Source of the DNA: Sweltsa coloradensis | Lineage: Eukaryota > Arthropoda > Insecta > Plecoptera > Chloroperlidae | DNA length: 64,000 bases | NCBI GenBank assembly: GCA_024449915.1 | Contig: JAMZAV010000770.1 | Location: forward strand, 124,001-188,000 | Direction: 5' to 3' | In this document: positions 12,320 through 22,700 of the stretch, one piece after another | Position numbering within the stretch: the stretch's first letter is position 1 | Layout of the letters: each line of letters opens with the position of its first letter | The notes under the pieces: generated by a model | Told to the model about the DNA's origin: nothing | Databases searched by the model: none | Seen by the model: the letters and a program-made list of their open reading frames with translations, nothing else | Position numbers and translations under genes: made by a program

Positions 12320-12533
12320 TAATGAAGCCTGCCGCCACCCTGACAAACCCACGGGAGTCAATGAAGGGCTTGAGGGTGGCGATGCGGGGGGTCACGAACG
12401 AGTGTTTAGCCAGTTGCTTGAGCTCATCAGCGAAGTACTGCTGCTGAGTGATGCGCACGAACAGGCGCATCGCGTCCTCAAGATCGGACGGGAGCAGAGG
12501 ACCAGAGGGGGTGCAAGTTACTTCGACGAGCAA
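12320..12533 (-). CDS. BEL/Pao pol linker before integrase (fragment)
   Basis: A short segment in a third frame carries LEDAMRLFVRITQQQYFADE and ATLKPFIDSRGFVRVAAG, the conserved stretch preceding the BEL/Pao integrase zinc-binding domain. It returns to another frame (-1) near 12,320, where the integrase frame begins with PKEAHLSALLCDAFH. The open frame itself runs on to 12126 but is out of phase there. Confidence 0.8.
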
Positions 12534-13500
12534 GCAAGATGCGGGAAAAGCGTACCACGTGACCGAACACGCGCTTGGCTTTCAAGAGCGAGGAGAAACT
12601 CTGCAGTTTGACAAGCAGAGGATCAATGACGGGATCATGAGTTATCAGCACCGTGGGAGACGCTTTCAGCTCGGGCAAGTCGTGGCTGGGTTCAACCGAA
12701 GGGACCGAGCGAGACCACGTGGAGGGGGGAGAACGCATGAAGGGGGAACCAGAGAACCATATGGGGTGGTTCAACAGGTCCAGGGGGAGCAGCCCCCGAG
12801 AGGCGCAATCGGCAGGGTTCTCTTCAGAACTAACATGAGCCCAATTCAGGGGAGAAGTGGTCTCGAGTATTTCGACTACCCGATTGGCGACGAATGTCTT
12901 CAGCTGGTGCGGGGGGGTACTGAGCCAAGCGAGCACGATAGTGGAGTCAGTGTATAGCAACACTGTTTCTATGTGCAAGGGCTTGAGAGCGGGTAGGGTG
13001 TCTTTAAGCACCCTAGACAATAACAATGCTCCACTGAGTTCCAACTTGGGCACAGTGAGCAGCTTGACGGGCGCGACCTTGCTCCTGGCTCTCAACAATC
13101 TGACGTGAGATTGCGAGCACGTCTCAACGTGCAAGTAAAGAGTAGCAGCATAGGCCTTCTCGGAGGCGTCGCAAAACCCTACAAGCCGGTATGTGGCATC
13201 GTTCATGACAAGGAGACGCGGAACATGAACATCACTCAACTTGGGCACGCTTTCAATGGCAGTGAGCCAAGTCTGAGAGAGTGATTCCGAGAGTGATTCA
13301 TCCCACTCCACGCGCAAGAGCCAGAGATTCTGCATGAACACCTTCATCCAGGAGACGAAAGGGGTGAGAAACCCGAGTGGGTCGAATATGCGCGCGATGT
13401 AGGAGAGTATGGACCGTTTGGTGACGCAACCTACAAAGGGCAGAGTGTGGAAGCTGAAGCAATCGGAACGAGGGTCCCACAACAGACCGAGAATTTTCAA
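12478..13500 (-). CDS. BEL/Pao RT C-terminus and RNase H fragment
   Basis: Frame shifted -1 from the RT block. Starts KILGLLWDPRSDCFSF, with RT connection motifs (LSYIARIFDPLGFLTPF). RNase H follows, with acidic residues visible in VGFCDASEKAYAATLYL, PKLELSGALLLSRVL and LYTDSTIVLAWLS, and the BEL/Pao signature ENPADCASRG. It degrades the RNA strand during reverse transcription. The true frame leaves this one near 12,535 (a +1 shift) before the integrase linker. Confidence 0.9.
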   Translation of the reverse strand: MKILGLLWDPRSDCFSFHTLPFVGCVTKRSILSYIARIFDPLGFLTPFVSWMKVFMQNLWLLRVEWDESLSESLSQTWLTAIESVPKLSDVHVPRLLVMNDATYRLVGFCDASEKAYAATLYLHVETCSQSHVRLLRARSKVAPVKLLTVPKLELSGALLLSRVLKDTLPALKPLHIETVLLYTDSTIVLAWLSTPPHQLKTFVANRVVEILETTSPLNWAHVSSEENPADCASRGLLPLDLLNHPIWFSGSPFMRSPPSTWSRSVPSVEPSHDLPELKASPTVLITHDPVIDPLLVKLQSFSSLLKAKRVFGHVVRFSRILLARRSNLHPLWSSAPVRS

Positions 13501-14441
13501 AGTTTGTTCGTCGTTGGAGAAGACCAGGGAGTTTCTAGATGGTCCTTGGGGAGGGAGCTAAGAGCGTCAGGAACATTGCTAGCCCACTTGCGTAGCTCGA
13601 TGCCTGCACACTGAGTGAGTGACTGCAACTCAGCACGAAGCACGAGGGCTTCGTCAAGGTCACTGGCGCCTGAAACTACGTCATCTATGTAGATGTTTGA
13701 AGTAAGGGCGCGTGAAGCGAGAGGAAACTTAGCACCTTCGTCCACGACCAGTTGCTGCAACACTCGTTGGGCCTGGAAGGCAGAGGGAGTGAGACCGTAG
13801 GTCACTGTATTGAGCTCGTACTCAACGACAGGAGAGTAGGGCTCAGGACGCCAGAATATGTGCTGAAAAGCACGATCGTCCTGGTGCACAAGGATTTGAC
13901 GGTACATCTGCCTCACGTCCGCGCACAAAGCTACAGGATAAGTGCGAAAAGTGGTTAGAACAGTGGGAAGGTCACTTTGAAGCTTAGGACCACTCAGCAG
14001 GACGTGGTTGAGAGCGACTCCACTTTTATCAGGAGAGGAGGCGTTGAATACCACTCGCAGTTTAGTGGTAGAGCTTGTGACCTTGTGTACACAATGATGC
14101 GGGATTATGTACTCCGCAGGTCGAGAGGAAGGCTGCATGTGCAGTGAACGAGCGTAATCACTCATGAACTCATGATATGAGTCATGAAGTGGAGGATCAC
14201 GCTTCAGACGACGCTCTAAACTGACAAAAGTCTTGAGCGCGACGTCACGATTGTAGCCTGGCATGACGCAATCAGGCTTGAATGGTAGAGCGACCGAGTA
14301 GCGGCCAGAGGGGTCGCGAGAGTGAGTTTTAATGAAGTGCTCTTCAACGAGCGAATCCATTGGGTCCAGAGAGGGAGGTCGACTGACTTCTTCTGTTTCC
14401 CAGAAGAGACGGAGAGTAGGTTCCAACGCGGAGCGTGTCAC
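13497..14441 (-). CDS. BEL/Pao reverse transcriptase fragment
   Basis: 314 codons. It opens with LRLFWETEEVS, the usual BEL/Pao RT lead-in, and contains LRVVFNASSPDKSGVALNH, ADVRQMYRQILVHQDD and the catalytic NIYIDDVVSGASD box. It copies element RNA into DNA. It is in the -1 frame relative to Gag-protease and loses frame again near 13,525, just before KILGLLWDP of the next block. The annotated start is simply the first ATG; the natural protein would be part of a longer polyprotein. Confidence 0.92.
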   Translation of the reverse strand: MTRSALEPTLRLFWETEEVSRPPSLDPMDSLVEEHFIKTHSRDPSGRYSVALPFKPDCVMPGYNRDVALKTFVSLERRLKRDPPLHDSYHEFMSDYARSLHMQPSSRPAEYIIPHHCVHKVTSSTTKLRVVFNASSPDKSGVALNHVLLSGPKLQSDLPTVLTTFRTYPVALCADVRQMYRQILVHQDDRAFQHIFWRPEPYSPVVEYELNTVTYGLTPSAFQAQRVLQQLVVDEGAKFPLASRALTSNIYIDDVVSGASDLDEALVLRAELQSLTQCAGIELRKWASNVPDALSSLPKDHLETPWSSPTTNKL

Positions 14442-14500
14442 AGCGAGAAATGAGTAGGATGACTCAGGTGCTGGTTGAGTAGCGTGGACCGGACCTAAGA

Positions 14501-16324
14501 TTACCCAACCAAAACCGTTTTGAGTGCGGCAGGTTTGCTGCCTATGATCGTGTGTCCGGTTTTACAGAGAATGTCTGAGTAGAGATCGGCACCAATGAGG
14601 AAATCAATGGGCCCTGGTACATTGAAGCGATCGTCAGCGAGGTCAAGGTCATGATAGCGCTCTATGACGTCAGTGGACACGGAGGATGTAGGCAAATTGC
14701 CGGCAATAGTTGAGAGAACGTGTGCATTGACATGCATAGAGGGTTGCCCAGAGAGCCGAGAAGCTAAACTGCATTGCACAATACCATGCACTCGAGTATT
14801 AGTTTGTCCGACACCTGACAGTTGGGCGGTGGCTGGATTGACTTTCAAGCCCAAACGTTGCACTAACGACTTAGTGATAGCAGAGATTTGTGACCCGGAG
14901 TCAACAACCGCGCGAAAGGGTTGCATGATCCCGTGCGCGTCACTAATGAGTGCGCGAACGGTGCCTAGTATGACAGTTTGATGAGTGGGGCTCGAAGCCT
15001 GGACTTGACATGACAGAGTCTGGGGCGCTGAAGGACCTTGCTCGGTGACAGGAGTATCGTCAGCGAGAGACGGAGCGGATTCTGAATGTAACATAGAATG
15101 ATGTTTAGAGCTTTGACACACAGAACATGATTTCGTGGAAGTGCATTGGGATCGCAGATGTGCACCCATACAATTAAAACAGCGTTTTAATTGGCGCAGC
15201 GTGTCATAACGTTGGTCTATGGTTAAACCACGGAAAACATTGCACTGGTACAATGTATGAGAAGCCTTACATACCGGACAAGCGGACACAGTTGAATGAG
15301 AGTGATTACGAGATGAGTTAGTGGGTACTCGCTGCACATTGTTGTTCGAGGCAGGTGACGACACTAACAAGGTGTTAATTCGCTTTGAAGGGAGAGAACT
15401 TTTGACGGTAGTAACAGAACTTTTCCCGACAGCACATAACTCCATCGTTCTAGATTGGTCTTCGAGAAAATCGATTAGCGATTTGTACTCGGGGGTTGAA
15501 TTAGATGTTTGTCTGTTTTCAAAAGCCTTGCGAGATGACGCATCGAGATTAGCTAATGCCAAACATAACAATAAGAAATCACCTAAATCGGGAATATTCA
15601 GAGCTTTCAGAGAGTCGACAGAGTTGCGATGTGTTTTTAGAAACGCTTGAAGACCGTCATAGGATGACGTTTTTAGAGGAACAAAATCTAAAATCTTGTG
15701 GACATACAAACTCCCTAGTAATCGCTTGTTTTGATAACGAGAGATGAGAGTGTTCAGAGCGAGGGGATAATTTTCCTCAGTTATTTGAAACTCTGAGATG
15801 AGGGCCAACGGAGTTTCAGACAATGAAGTTGTTAAATAGTGTAACTTTTGAACATTACTTAATGATTTATTATCATCGATCAGAGATTTGAAAAGAGAAT
15901 AGAATTCGGGCCATTTGCAAATGTCTCCTTTGAACTTGGGAAGATCTATGACTGGCAATGCAAGAGATGGTTGAACTGAGGCGGACAGAGGACCAGGTTG
16001 AGTCACAACAGGGCGCTGATTTAATTTATCAACCGTAGTATAACGAAACTTACAAGCAAAGAAAAGCGTTTCAAAACTGTCTTGAACTTTGTCTATTTCG
16101 ATCGATTTAGCGGGAAGAACTACTTGGGTGTTGAGTTCGGCAATAGACATTTGGATTTCGCGGAAATCAGATTCCAATTGAGACAAATTATCAAAACGGG
16201 GCCTAAATGCCTCAACTTGATCGGGTTTTATTTTTTCGAACGCATTATACGTTCGCTGAACGGACGCGAATATAAACTCGCGTCGAGCAACTAACTTTTT
16301 CTGCTGAGCTTGCAACTCTTCCAT
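14501..16324 (-). CDS. BEL/Pao Gag and aspartic protease
   Basis: An intact 607-codon frame starting MEELQAQQKK, the first ATG after the LTR. An N-terminal helical region is followed at roughly residues 125-270 by a BEL/Pao-type Gag core (LPKFKGDICKWPEFYSLF...). Around residues 345-415 there are zinc-knuckle patterns C-x2-C-x3-H-x4-C twice (CPVCKASHTLYQC, CFNCMGAHLRSQC) and CSVCQSSKHH. The protease active site follows as VVDSGSQISAI near residue 475. The frame ends soon after FLIGADLYSDILC. Gag packages the element RNA and the protease matures the polyprotein. Continuation into RT needs a -1 change of frame. Confidence 0.93.
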   Translation of the reverse strand: MEELQAQQKKLVARREFIFASVQRTYNAFEKIKPDQVEAFRPRFDNLSQLESDFREIQMSIAELNTQVVLPAKSIEIDKVQDSFETLFFACKFRYTTVDKLNQRPVVTQPGPLSASVQPSLALPVIDLPKFKGDICKWPEFYSLFKSLIDDNKSLSNVQKLHYLTTSLSETPLALISEFQITEENYPLALNTLISRYQNKRLLGSLYVHKILDFVPLKTSSYDGLQAFLKTHRNSVDSLKALNIPDLGDFLLLCLALANLDASSRKAFENRQTSNSTPEYKSLIDFLEDQSRTMELCAVGKSSVTTVKSSLPSKRINTLLVSSPASNNNVQRVPTNSSRNHSHSTVSACPVCKASHTLYQCNVFRGLTIDQRYDTLRQLKRCFNCMGAHLRSQCTSTKSCSVCQSSKHHSMLHSESAPSLADDTPVTEQGPSAPQTLSCQVQASSPTHQTVILGTVRALISDAHGIMQPFRAVVDSGSQISAITKSLVQRLGLKVNPATAQLSGVGQTNTRVHGIVQCSLASRLSGQPSMHVNAHVLSTIAGNLPTSSVSTDVIERYHDLDLADDRFNVPGPIDFLIGADLYSDILCKTGHTIIGSKPAALKTVLVG

Positions 16325-16515
16325 GATGAACGGAGATTACAAGTATCAACAATAAGAGGAAACAACGTAAGAGACAATTACACTGAATAGCGCAATCAAC
16401 AGAAACACGAGAGCGGAAAACTACAACACTCAACACCGTGTGTGTAGTGCGATGACCAACAAGGACTAACCTTGAATGAGAAAATATTTGCGAAAAATGC
16501 GGAAAATCACCGTAG

Positions 16516-16535
16516 CATCCGGCTGCGGAGGACCA
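16516..16535 (-). promoter_or_regulatory. Putative tRNA primer-binding site
   Basis: Two nucleotides inside the 5' LTR the minus strand reads TGGTCCTCCGCAGCCGGATG. It begins with the TGG expected opposite a tRNA CCA end. It partly resembles the complement of a tRNA-Tyr 3' end, but the primer tRNA is not certain. Confidence 0.5.
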
Positions 16536-16537
16536 TG

Positions 16538-17113
16538 TGTTCGAGCCGAGGTGCTCAACTCCGAGAATAATGGACTGTATATATTTTTGATCTGAACTTA
16601 CCCCGAATCTTGACGTAGGCTGAAGGAGGCAGTGCAGAGGTAAGTACGATGGGCGAGATGTTAAGCCCACCGCGAGAGAGAACAGGGATAAAGAAACTCG
16701 AGTTTGGAATATGAGTAGGAAGTTAGAGAATGCCTGGAAGGCAAATCGAACCCAGGACTGCAGCTCGGAAACCCGTCGTTGTATTCCAAGACGGATGCGG
16801 CAGGCGGCTACGCGCTTGAGTGCGTACAGTGAGTGCAATGTCCGGAGAGCGGACACGTGCGTTGCGAGTAGCGAGCGAGAGAAGTTGAGACGAAAACGAA
16901 CTTTGCACTTCATCGAGTGAAGGCGAGAGGTGAACTGCATTGACAAGATGCTTGCATAAAGTCGAACGCGAGAAAACCAGGAAATGACGTCTGATAGGCA
17001 GAAATTCAAACAGGTGATAACAATATGTGCAACTTATGAATACGAAACAAGAAATACCAATAGCTAAGAGAAAAATATAACTACCGAACTAGCGCCGGGG
17101 AATGGCGCGATCA
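16538..17113 (-). repeat. BEL/Pao 5' LTR
   Basis: 576 bp and the partner of 10474-11049. On the minus strand it precedes the primer-binding site and gag, so it would carry the promoter. Confidence 0.95.
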
Positions 17114-17118
17114 GTGGA
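17114..17118. repeat. 5-bp target duplication (GTGGA), right side of BEL/Pao
   Basis: Directly outside the 5' LTR and identical to 10469-10473. Confidence 0.9.
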
Positions 17119-17285
17119 ATATCTACTTTGCGAACCTTGGGTAGTCCATACATACCAGGAACGCGAGTTGACTCCTCACGTGGAATCAAGTATCTTGTGT
17201 CACAGGATCGATGGGATTACTCATTATGATGGATCTAGTTTTCTTTTCTAAGTAAATAGTGGGGTCATAATTGTGATTTCTTGTA
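17119..17285 (-). pseudogene. Penelope-like element RT, upstream piece
   Basis: Minus-strand fragments read NYDPTIYLEKKTRS, PIDPVTQDT and, in a second frame, VPGMYGLPKVRKVDIPL. The last continues directly into RPSVSAVGSPKHALA at 10,4xx once the BEL/Pao insertion and one duplication are ignored. This is the YGLPK.HK...PLRP motif of Penelope-like RTs. It contains an in-frame stop after VTQDT. Confidence 0.85.
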
Positions 17286-17385
17286 AGCTGGATCTTCTAG
17301 GAGTCTTATTCATTTTCTTGTGGTATACTCAGATGTTTTCATTATCTCCCCCCACCCCCACCCCCCCACCCCCCAAAATACAAAA

Positions 17386-17893
17386 ATTTGTAAAAAAAAA
17401 AAAAAAAAAAAACGGCAGCCAAGTTCTCCTTCAAAAGTCTTCGGCTGTGAATGTTGTGAGATATAGAATTTGAGCCAATCTTTTAATTCTTTCTCCCTAG
17501 TTTCGCATTGAAAAGAAGTAAGATCATTTCGCCTGTTGACGAGCGCCAAGTTAACCATTTTAGTGGTAAAAAAAGTAAAAAATTTTAAACTCAAAATCAT
17601 AAAAAATTACTTGGCCATTGAATTTGGTTCATTACGAGAACTTTAAAAAGTCAATGGCCAAGTATTTTTTTATGATTTTGAGTTTAAAATTTTTACTTTT
17701 TTTACCACGAAAATGGTTGGCTTGGCGCTCGTCAACAGGCGAAATGATCTTACTTCTTTTCAATGCGAAACTAGGGAGGAAGAATGAAAAGATTGGCTCA
17801 AATTCTATATCTCACAACATTCACAGCCGAAGACTTTTGAAGGAGAGCTTGGCTGCTTTTTTTTTTTTTTTTTTTTTACAAATTTTTGTATTT
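17386..17893. repeat. Foldback element, family F, complete palindrome
   Basis: Two arms of about 220 bp meet around 17,610-17,650. The left arm reads GGCAGCCAAG...GACGAGCGCCAAG and the right arm is its inverse ending CTTGGCTGC; each is capped by a poly(A)/poly(T) run. Related halves occur at 33432, 46246, 54205 and 55746. Its open frames are by-products of the palindrome. Confidence 0.8.
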
Positions 17894-18167
17894 GGGGGGG
17901 ATATCACATCTTTTTGCTGTTTGTTTCATATCAAGGCGTGAAATACTTGTAAACGATAATTCAAAGAAAGAGGGAAATTTCAAATGTAATTTTCCATCTA
18001 AATTGCTCGGATGTACGGCTTAGACGGAGTTTGATTCACTTTCTAAATACGTAACTAGATATCAATACATTTCAGGTGAAGCAAATAAAGAAACGATTTC
18101 TTACCAAAATAAAATAAAATAGTTTATTATACTCGTCTTTTGTAAGAATTAAATTGGTGGCTGCATA

Positions 18168-18243
18168 GCTTATAGTTGGTAAGAGCATAGCCCGGACGGC
18201 TAAGGTCACGGATTCGACCCTCCGTGTAGTCACTTTATAAAAA
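18168..18243 (+). repeat. tRNA-like sequence, probable SINE head
   Basis: Acceptor-like ends GTGGCTG/TAGTCAC pair over 7 bp with two wobbles. An A-box-like segment (TAGCTTATAGTTGGTAAG) and a B-box-like segment (GGATTCGACCC) follow at tRNA spacing. The anticodon loop lacks T33 and the T loop is too long, so it is not a convincing functional tRNA. Confidence 0.45.
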
Positions 18244-18504
18244 GAGAGCGAGTGAGAGAGGGCCGCGAGTTTCGTCGCCTAAGTAGTCGCGTGCGCTTGG
18301 CTGCGGGCGAACGACCGCCGACCCAGATAAATAACTTGGGTATTGTTTATTTACTCTATAACGTTCACGTATTAACAATGTGTCTAGCAAATCCGGATAC
18401 TAGCGCGAAATTTGGTATGGGGGTAGATAAAAATACCAGAATTTACAATCCGCCGGGAGGCAATAGATATCCCACCCCCAACACCCCCTAAATCATCCCC
18501 AATC

Positions 18505-18975
18505 AATAGTAATTCATATAATTTTATCTACCACCATGCCAAATTTCATGCTGGTAAGTGTCGATCAAATAAATCACTACAAGGGGTGGGGGTAGAAAAA
18601 AATGTGAAATTAGGTTGATTGGACCAAAACATGCTTAAGCATAATTTTATTGGATAATTTTAATAATTATAATGTATATAATACGACCTAGAACCTATTC
18701 CAATTTTAAGGGATGGTAGAGGGCACTTGGGGTGAAATATCGTTTGCCTCCCAACGAAATAGTAATTCTTATATTTTAATCTACCACCATGTCAAATTAC
18801 ATGCTGGTAAGTGTTGATCAAATAAATCACTACTAGGGGTGGGGGTAGAAAAACATGTGAAATTATAGATTGATTGGACCTAAACAAGCTTTAGCATAAT
18901 TTTATTGGATAATTTTAATAATTATAATGTAGGTATAGAATACGACCTAGAACCTATTCCAATTTTAAGGGAAGG
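18505..18975. repeat. Tandem duplication, period about 253 bp
   Basis: A block with CTACCACCATG, a GGGGTGGGGGTAGAAAA run and ACGACCTAGAACCTATTCC occurs twice, 253 bp apart. It borders the truncated left arm of the next palindrome. Confidence 0.75.
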
Positions 18976-19777
18976 TGCCCACCTAGGTGCCCGCTATAGG
19001 GTACTGTACACTCGAGTACCTCTTAAAAAAAACACGTTTTTTGCGTTTTCAGGGTGTTTCCCAACCGCCATGAAACGTGAAATGAACTTTAAATACGTTA
19101 TAATCAGAGCTATTTAGGTACCTGACAACCCATGCTAATTTTTGTTGGGGTGCGATCATTCCTTCCGAGTAAAAAATGGGATGAAAAATTATCAAAATCG
19201 CTTTTTTTAACTGCTTTGGATTCACCTGGCAGAGGAATTAAAAAAGCGATTTGATAATTTTTCATCCCATTTTTAACTCGGAAGGAATGATCGCACCCCA
19301 ACAAAAATTAGCATGGGTTGTCAGGTACCTAAATAGCTCTGATTATAACGTATTCAAAGTTCATTTCACGTTCCATTGCGACTGGGAAACACCCTGAAAA
19401 CGCAAAAAAAGTTTTTTTTAAACGAGGTACTCGAGTGTACAGTACCTTATAGCGGGCACCTAGGTAATAGGTTTTCAGAAATAAAATCTTCCCGCAGACA
19501 ACCCCAATGCCTACTACTTATGGGGTGGAAATTTGGTGGAAATAACATATCTTAGGACTATATTAAGGGGCTTAATCTGAGATTTTACCGAGTATATTTT
19601 TAAGGAAATCCTTGAATAAAATTTTCAGTAAGGACTTTAAAGTGTGGGTTTTGATCCAGGTACGTCCCAAAATATAGTCTCGATGCGAAGTACGTGAGAA
19701 ATCTCCATCGGTGAATTGTATTATTACGTAACATGATTTTAGTGCGTCTAAACTTAAGTATACAGATTGTTGACTAC

Positions 19778-22700
19778 TAGTCCTTTGCATAACACTCAAA
19801 AAAGGCATGACCGGTATAAAATTTGGGACAAAGGATGACATATATCAAATTAAAGCTTACGACGAGCACTTTTCAATAAACCATGATATACCTCTGGCAA
19901 ATCCAGCTTTCTATGTCAAAACCGAGGTCAAAGGTCAAATTTAAAATATTTTTAATAATTTTTAATTAAGTAACAGAAAATGTTTGAATCCTTTAATAAA
20001 CATTTTTAGAAAGAAAAATGTTCGAAAATTAAAAAAAAAATACAAATATAACCCACTTGACCTTTTTGACCTTGATTGTGGTCGATTTCCTCAACTTGGT
20101 CAAATTGCGCAATTTCTGTCGATTTATTGAACTATATTCATTATATACACGTACTTACTTGTAAATACTTTACATCAAAGAGTTCTTATCATTATCACAC
20201 TGTTTGTATGGTATTAATTCAAAATGGTGGTCAAAGGTCATTAGGTAAGGACCATCAAACTTCGCCGAATTTCTTAAATAATACTTGTGGGTACTCTAAA
20301 GACGTAGAATTTTAAAAGCAATTTGAATTAGAAAAGCAAATTGTGGAAATATTGTACTCGCGTTAATACCTATTTATTTTGTCTACAATGTATTGTCAAG
20401 GCAAAAATTCTACTCCTGCGGGCACTACGGGGAGTAGGGCGAATTCCCAGCCGCTGGAGGCGTTTTCGTCATATCTGTTTTTTCTGTCGATGCCTGAAGA
20501 AGAACATGCATGAAGAACGAAAACAACGAACTATCTACGTTCTGGATTTCCTATTTGAGATGGTGGAAATACTACTTACTACGTTTGGTACGAAGCACCC
20601 GAGAAGGACATTGGATTATGCATCTGTCTGCAATACGTGATAAATTGCCATTTTGCTTTGCATACGACAAAGTTAATTATGCAAGATACCTACCTGTGTA
20701 CTATCTAGAGATGTTACAACTGCCTGTGAACCATCCTGAACTGCATGCACATTTCATGTCTGCTGAGTTTTCAGTTCAACTTGGCGATTCAAATCCGTTC
20801 TCCAGATCCCGGTCGACCAGACATTGAGGAAACAGTAAATAAAGACACGCAAACCGACGGTGGTACAAATGGATTTAGTCTCAAACCTAAAGCTATTCAA
20901 AACGAGTATAAATCGTCCTGTCTACGTTAACTACGAGAGGTTTGCTCTAGAAAACGCGTAGGATTTCAGCACCAGGATCTTCAAAACGCCAGAATCATAG
21001 ATGACGAAAATGACGTACGTTCTGTCTGCTATCTGTTGGGTAACGAGTGGATTAATTTATTTCGATTGGGATTTGGGAGATACTGGATTTATATAAGTAT
21101 ATCTACCGGAACCAAAGCAACATCAAAAGCATGCGATCTATTGAATGCTCAAGTAGTGGGTGATGATGCTTACACCACTTTTAAGGATATATGTTTTGTT
21201 GAAAACGCTCCATCTCAAGCTTTTTATGAGCCACTTAAAAGGAAATTTTTTGCAGACATTTACATCATTAAACAAAACACTGAAGACAACAAAGGCTGGA
21301 AAACAAATAGAATTTAAAGCAGACAGGAAACTTTTTGGGCGAATAATTATGATAGCTGAATGTCGTCAGTTGAAGACGTATTGGCACATCCACTGGGACC
21401 TCTTCCATGGTCTCTAGCAGCACCAGATGACACTGTACGAAAGACAAATAAGTTGGTTCTTGGCATTGAGATCGAAAATATCACTGCACATGCTGAGTTT
21501 TATGGATGATACAAAAGTTTGTATAATCGATGCCATGAGTATAGTACAAGTCTGGTAATCATAACGACAAAACGTTTGGTGAGATTTCGTCTTACATATT
21601 AACATCAGTATTAGGAGAAGCATTCGGATGCCAAAGGATGGACGTAGTTTTCGACGTCTACAGAGAGACTTCGATTAAAAACTCGGAGCGGCAGCAAAGA
21701 GGAGGAAATATTAACTCCCTTGAAGTGCAGCATGTGACCTCTGGACACTGCATAAGGAACTGGCGAGGCTTTCTGCAAAACCCTAAAGACAAATCCAAGC
21801 TTATAAAGTTTATGTATGAATATTGGAAGTCAGATCAACATAAAAATACACTTGGTGATAGAACATAATATGTCACATGTGAAGTAAAGTGCATATCAAT
21901 TACTAGTGATGAATGGAAACTGTGTCCAGAACTGATTTCTTTATATGAAGAAGCAGACACTCTTATTCTTCTTCACGCCAAGCATACAAACAGTGAATGG
22001 GTTTAAATCATCAGTGATTGTTTTAGCTGACATCAATGTCTTAGTTCCAAGCATTTGGGCTTCTTTCAGAATAGGTATAGCAATGTTTTTAAAAAGAGGC
22101 ACCAGAAATCGAGCACAATATGCTGATGTATCAATACTAGCAAGTTCGTTGGGATTCGAAATATGCAACGCCCTCCCTGGCCTCCATGCACTATCTGGTT
22201 TTAACTCGGCGAGGTCCTTCAGTGGTAAAGGAGAAAAGATAGCTTTGAATACCATGAAAAAACATTCACATTCTGTGTCGAGATAAGCAAGCTGGGTCAT
22301 GACTGGAGAGTTTCTAACGATATAAATATAAAACTCGAGGATTTTGTCTGTAAACTGTACTGTTTGACTACGTCTCTATCAAGCGTCAACCAGCTGCGCT
22401 ACGAGTTTTATAGGAGTAAGTGTGGAGATATTAAGTCTGATTGGTTACCACCTTGTAACGACTGCCTACTGCTTCACATCCTGCGAGCGAACTACCAAAC
22501 AGCGGTATGGATACGTTGCTTGGAAGCCAATCCTGATGTTCCTGATCCAAGTGGCTATGGATGGAAAACCATGGCAGAAGGATATCTGAGCATGGAGTGC
22601 ATGGTTGGAACTCCAGCACCTATGGCCGTCATGAATCTCCTAGCCTGCAACTGTTCCCGTATTTGCAAGATGCTGACCTGCGAGTGTTTGGCTCAACTGA

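Larger units (their letters stand above)
10474..17113 (-). mobile_element. BEL/Pao LTR retrotransposon, 6.64 kb
   Basis: Two 576-bp LTRs, both TG...CA, flank minus-strand gag, protease, RT, RNase H and integrase, in the BEL/Pao order. The insertion is flanked by GTGGA. The LTRs differ at one position that I noticed (10678 versus 16742), suggesting recent insertion, yet pol is split over frames. It sits inside a Penelope-like element within an intron of the serine protease, in the same transcriptional direction as the host gene. Confidence 0.95.

Noticed and set aside
16245..17009. 254-codon minus-strand frame across the 5' LTR
   Set aside because: It lies in the LTR, is repeated in the other LTR and overlaps gag out of frame; no domain is visible.
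17310..17941. Genes on both strands at 17.3-17.9 kb
   Set aside because: The two proteins are mirror images produced by the family F palindrome.
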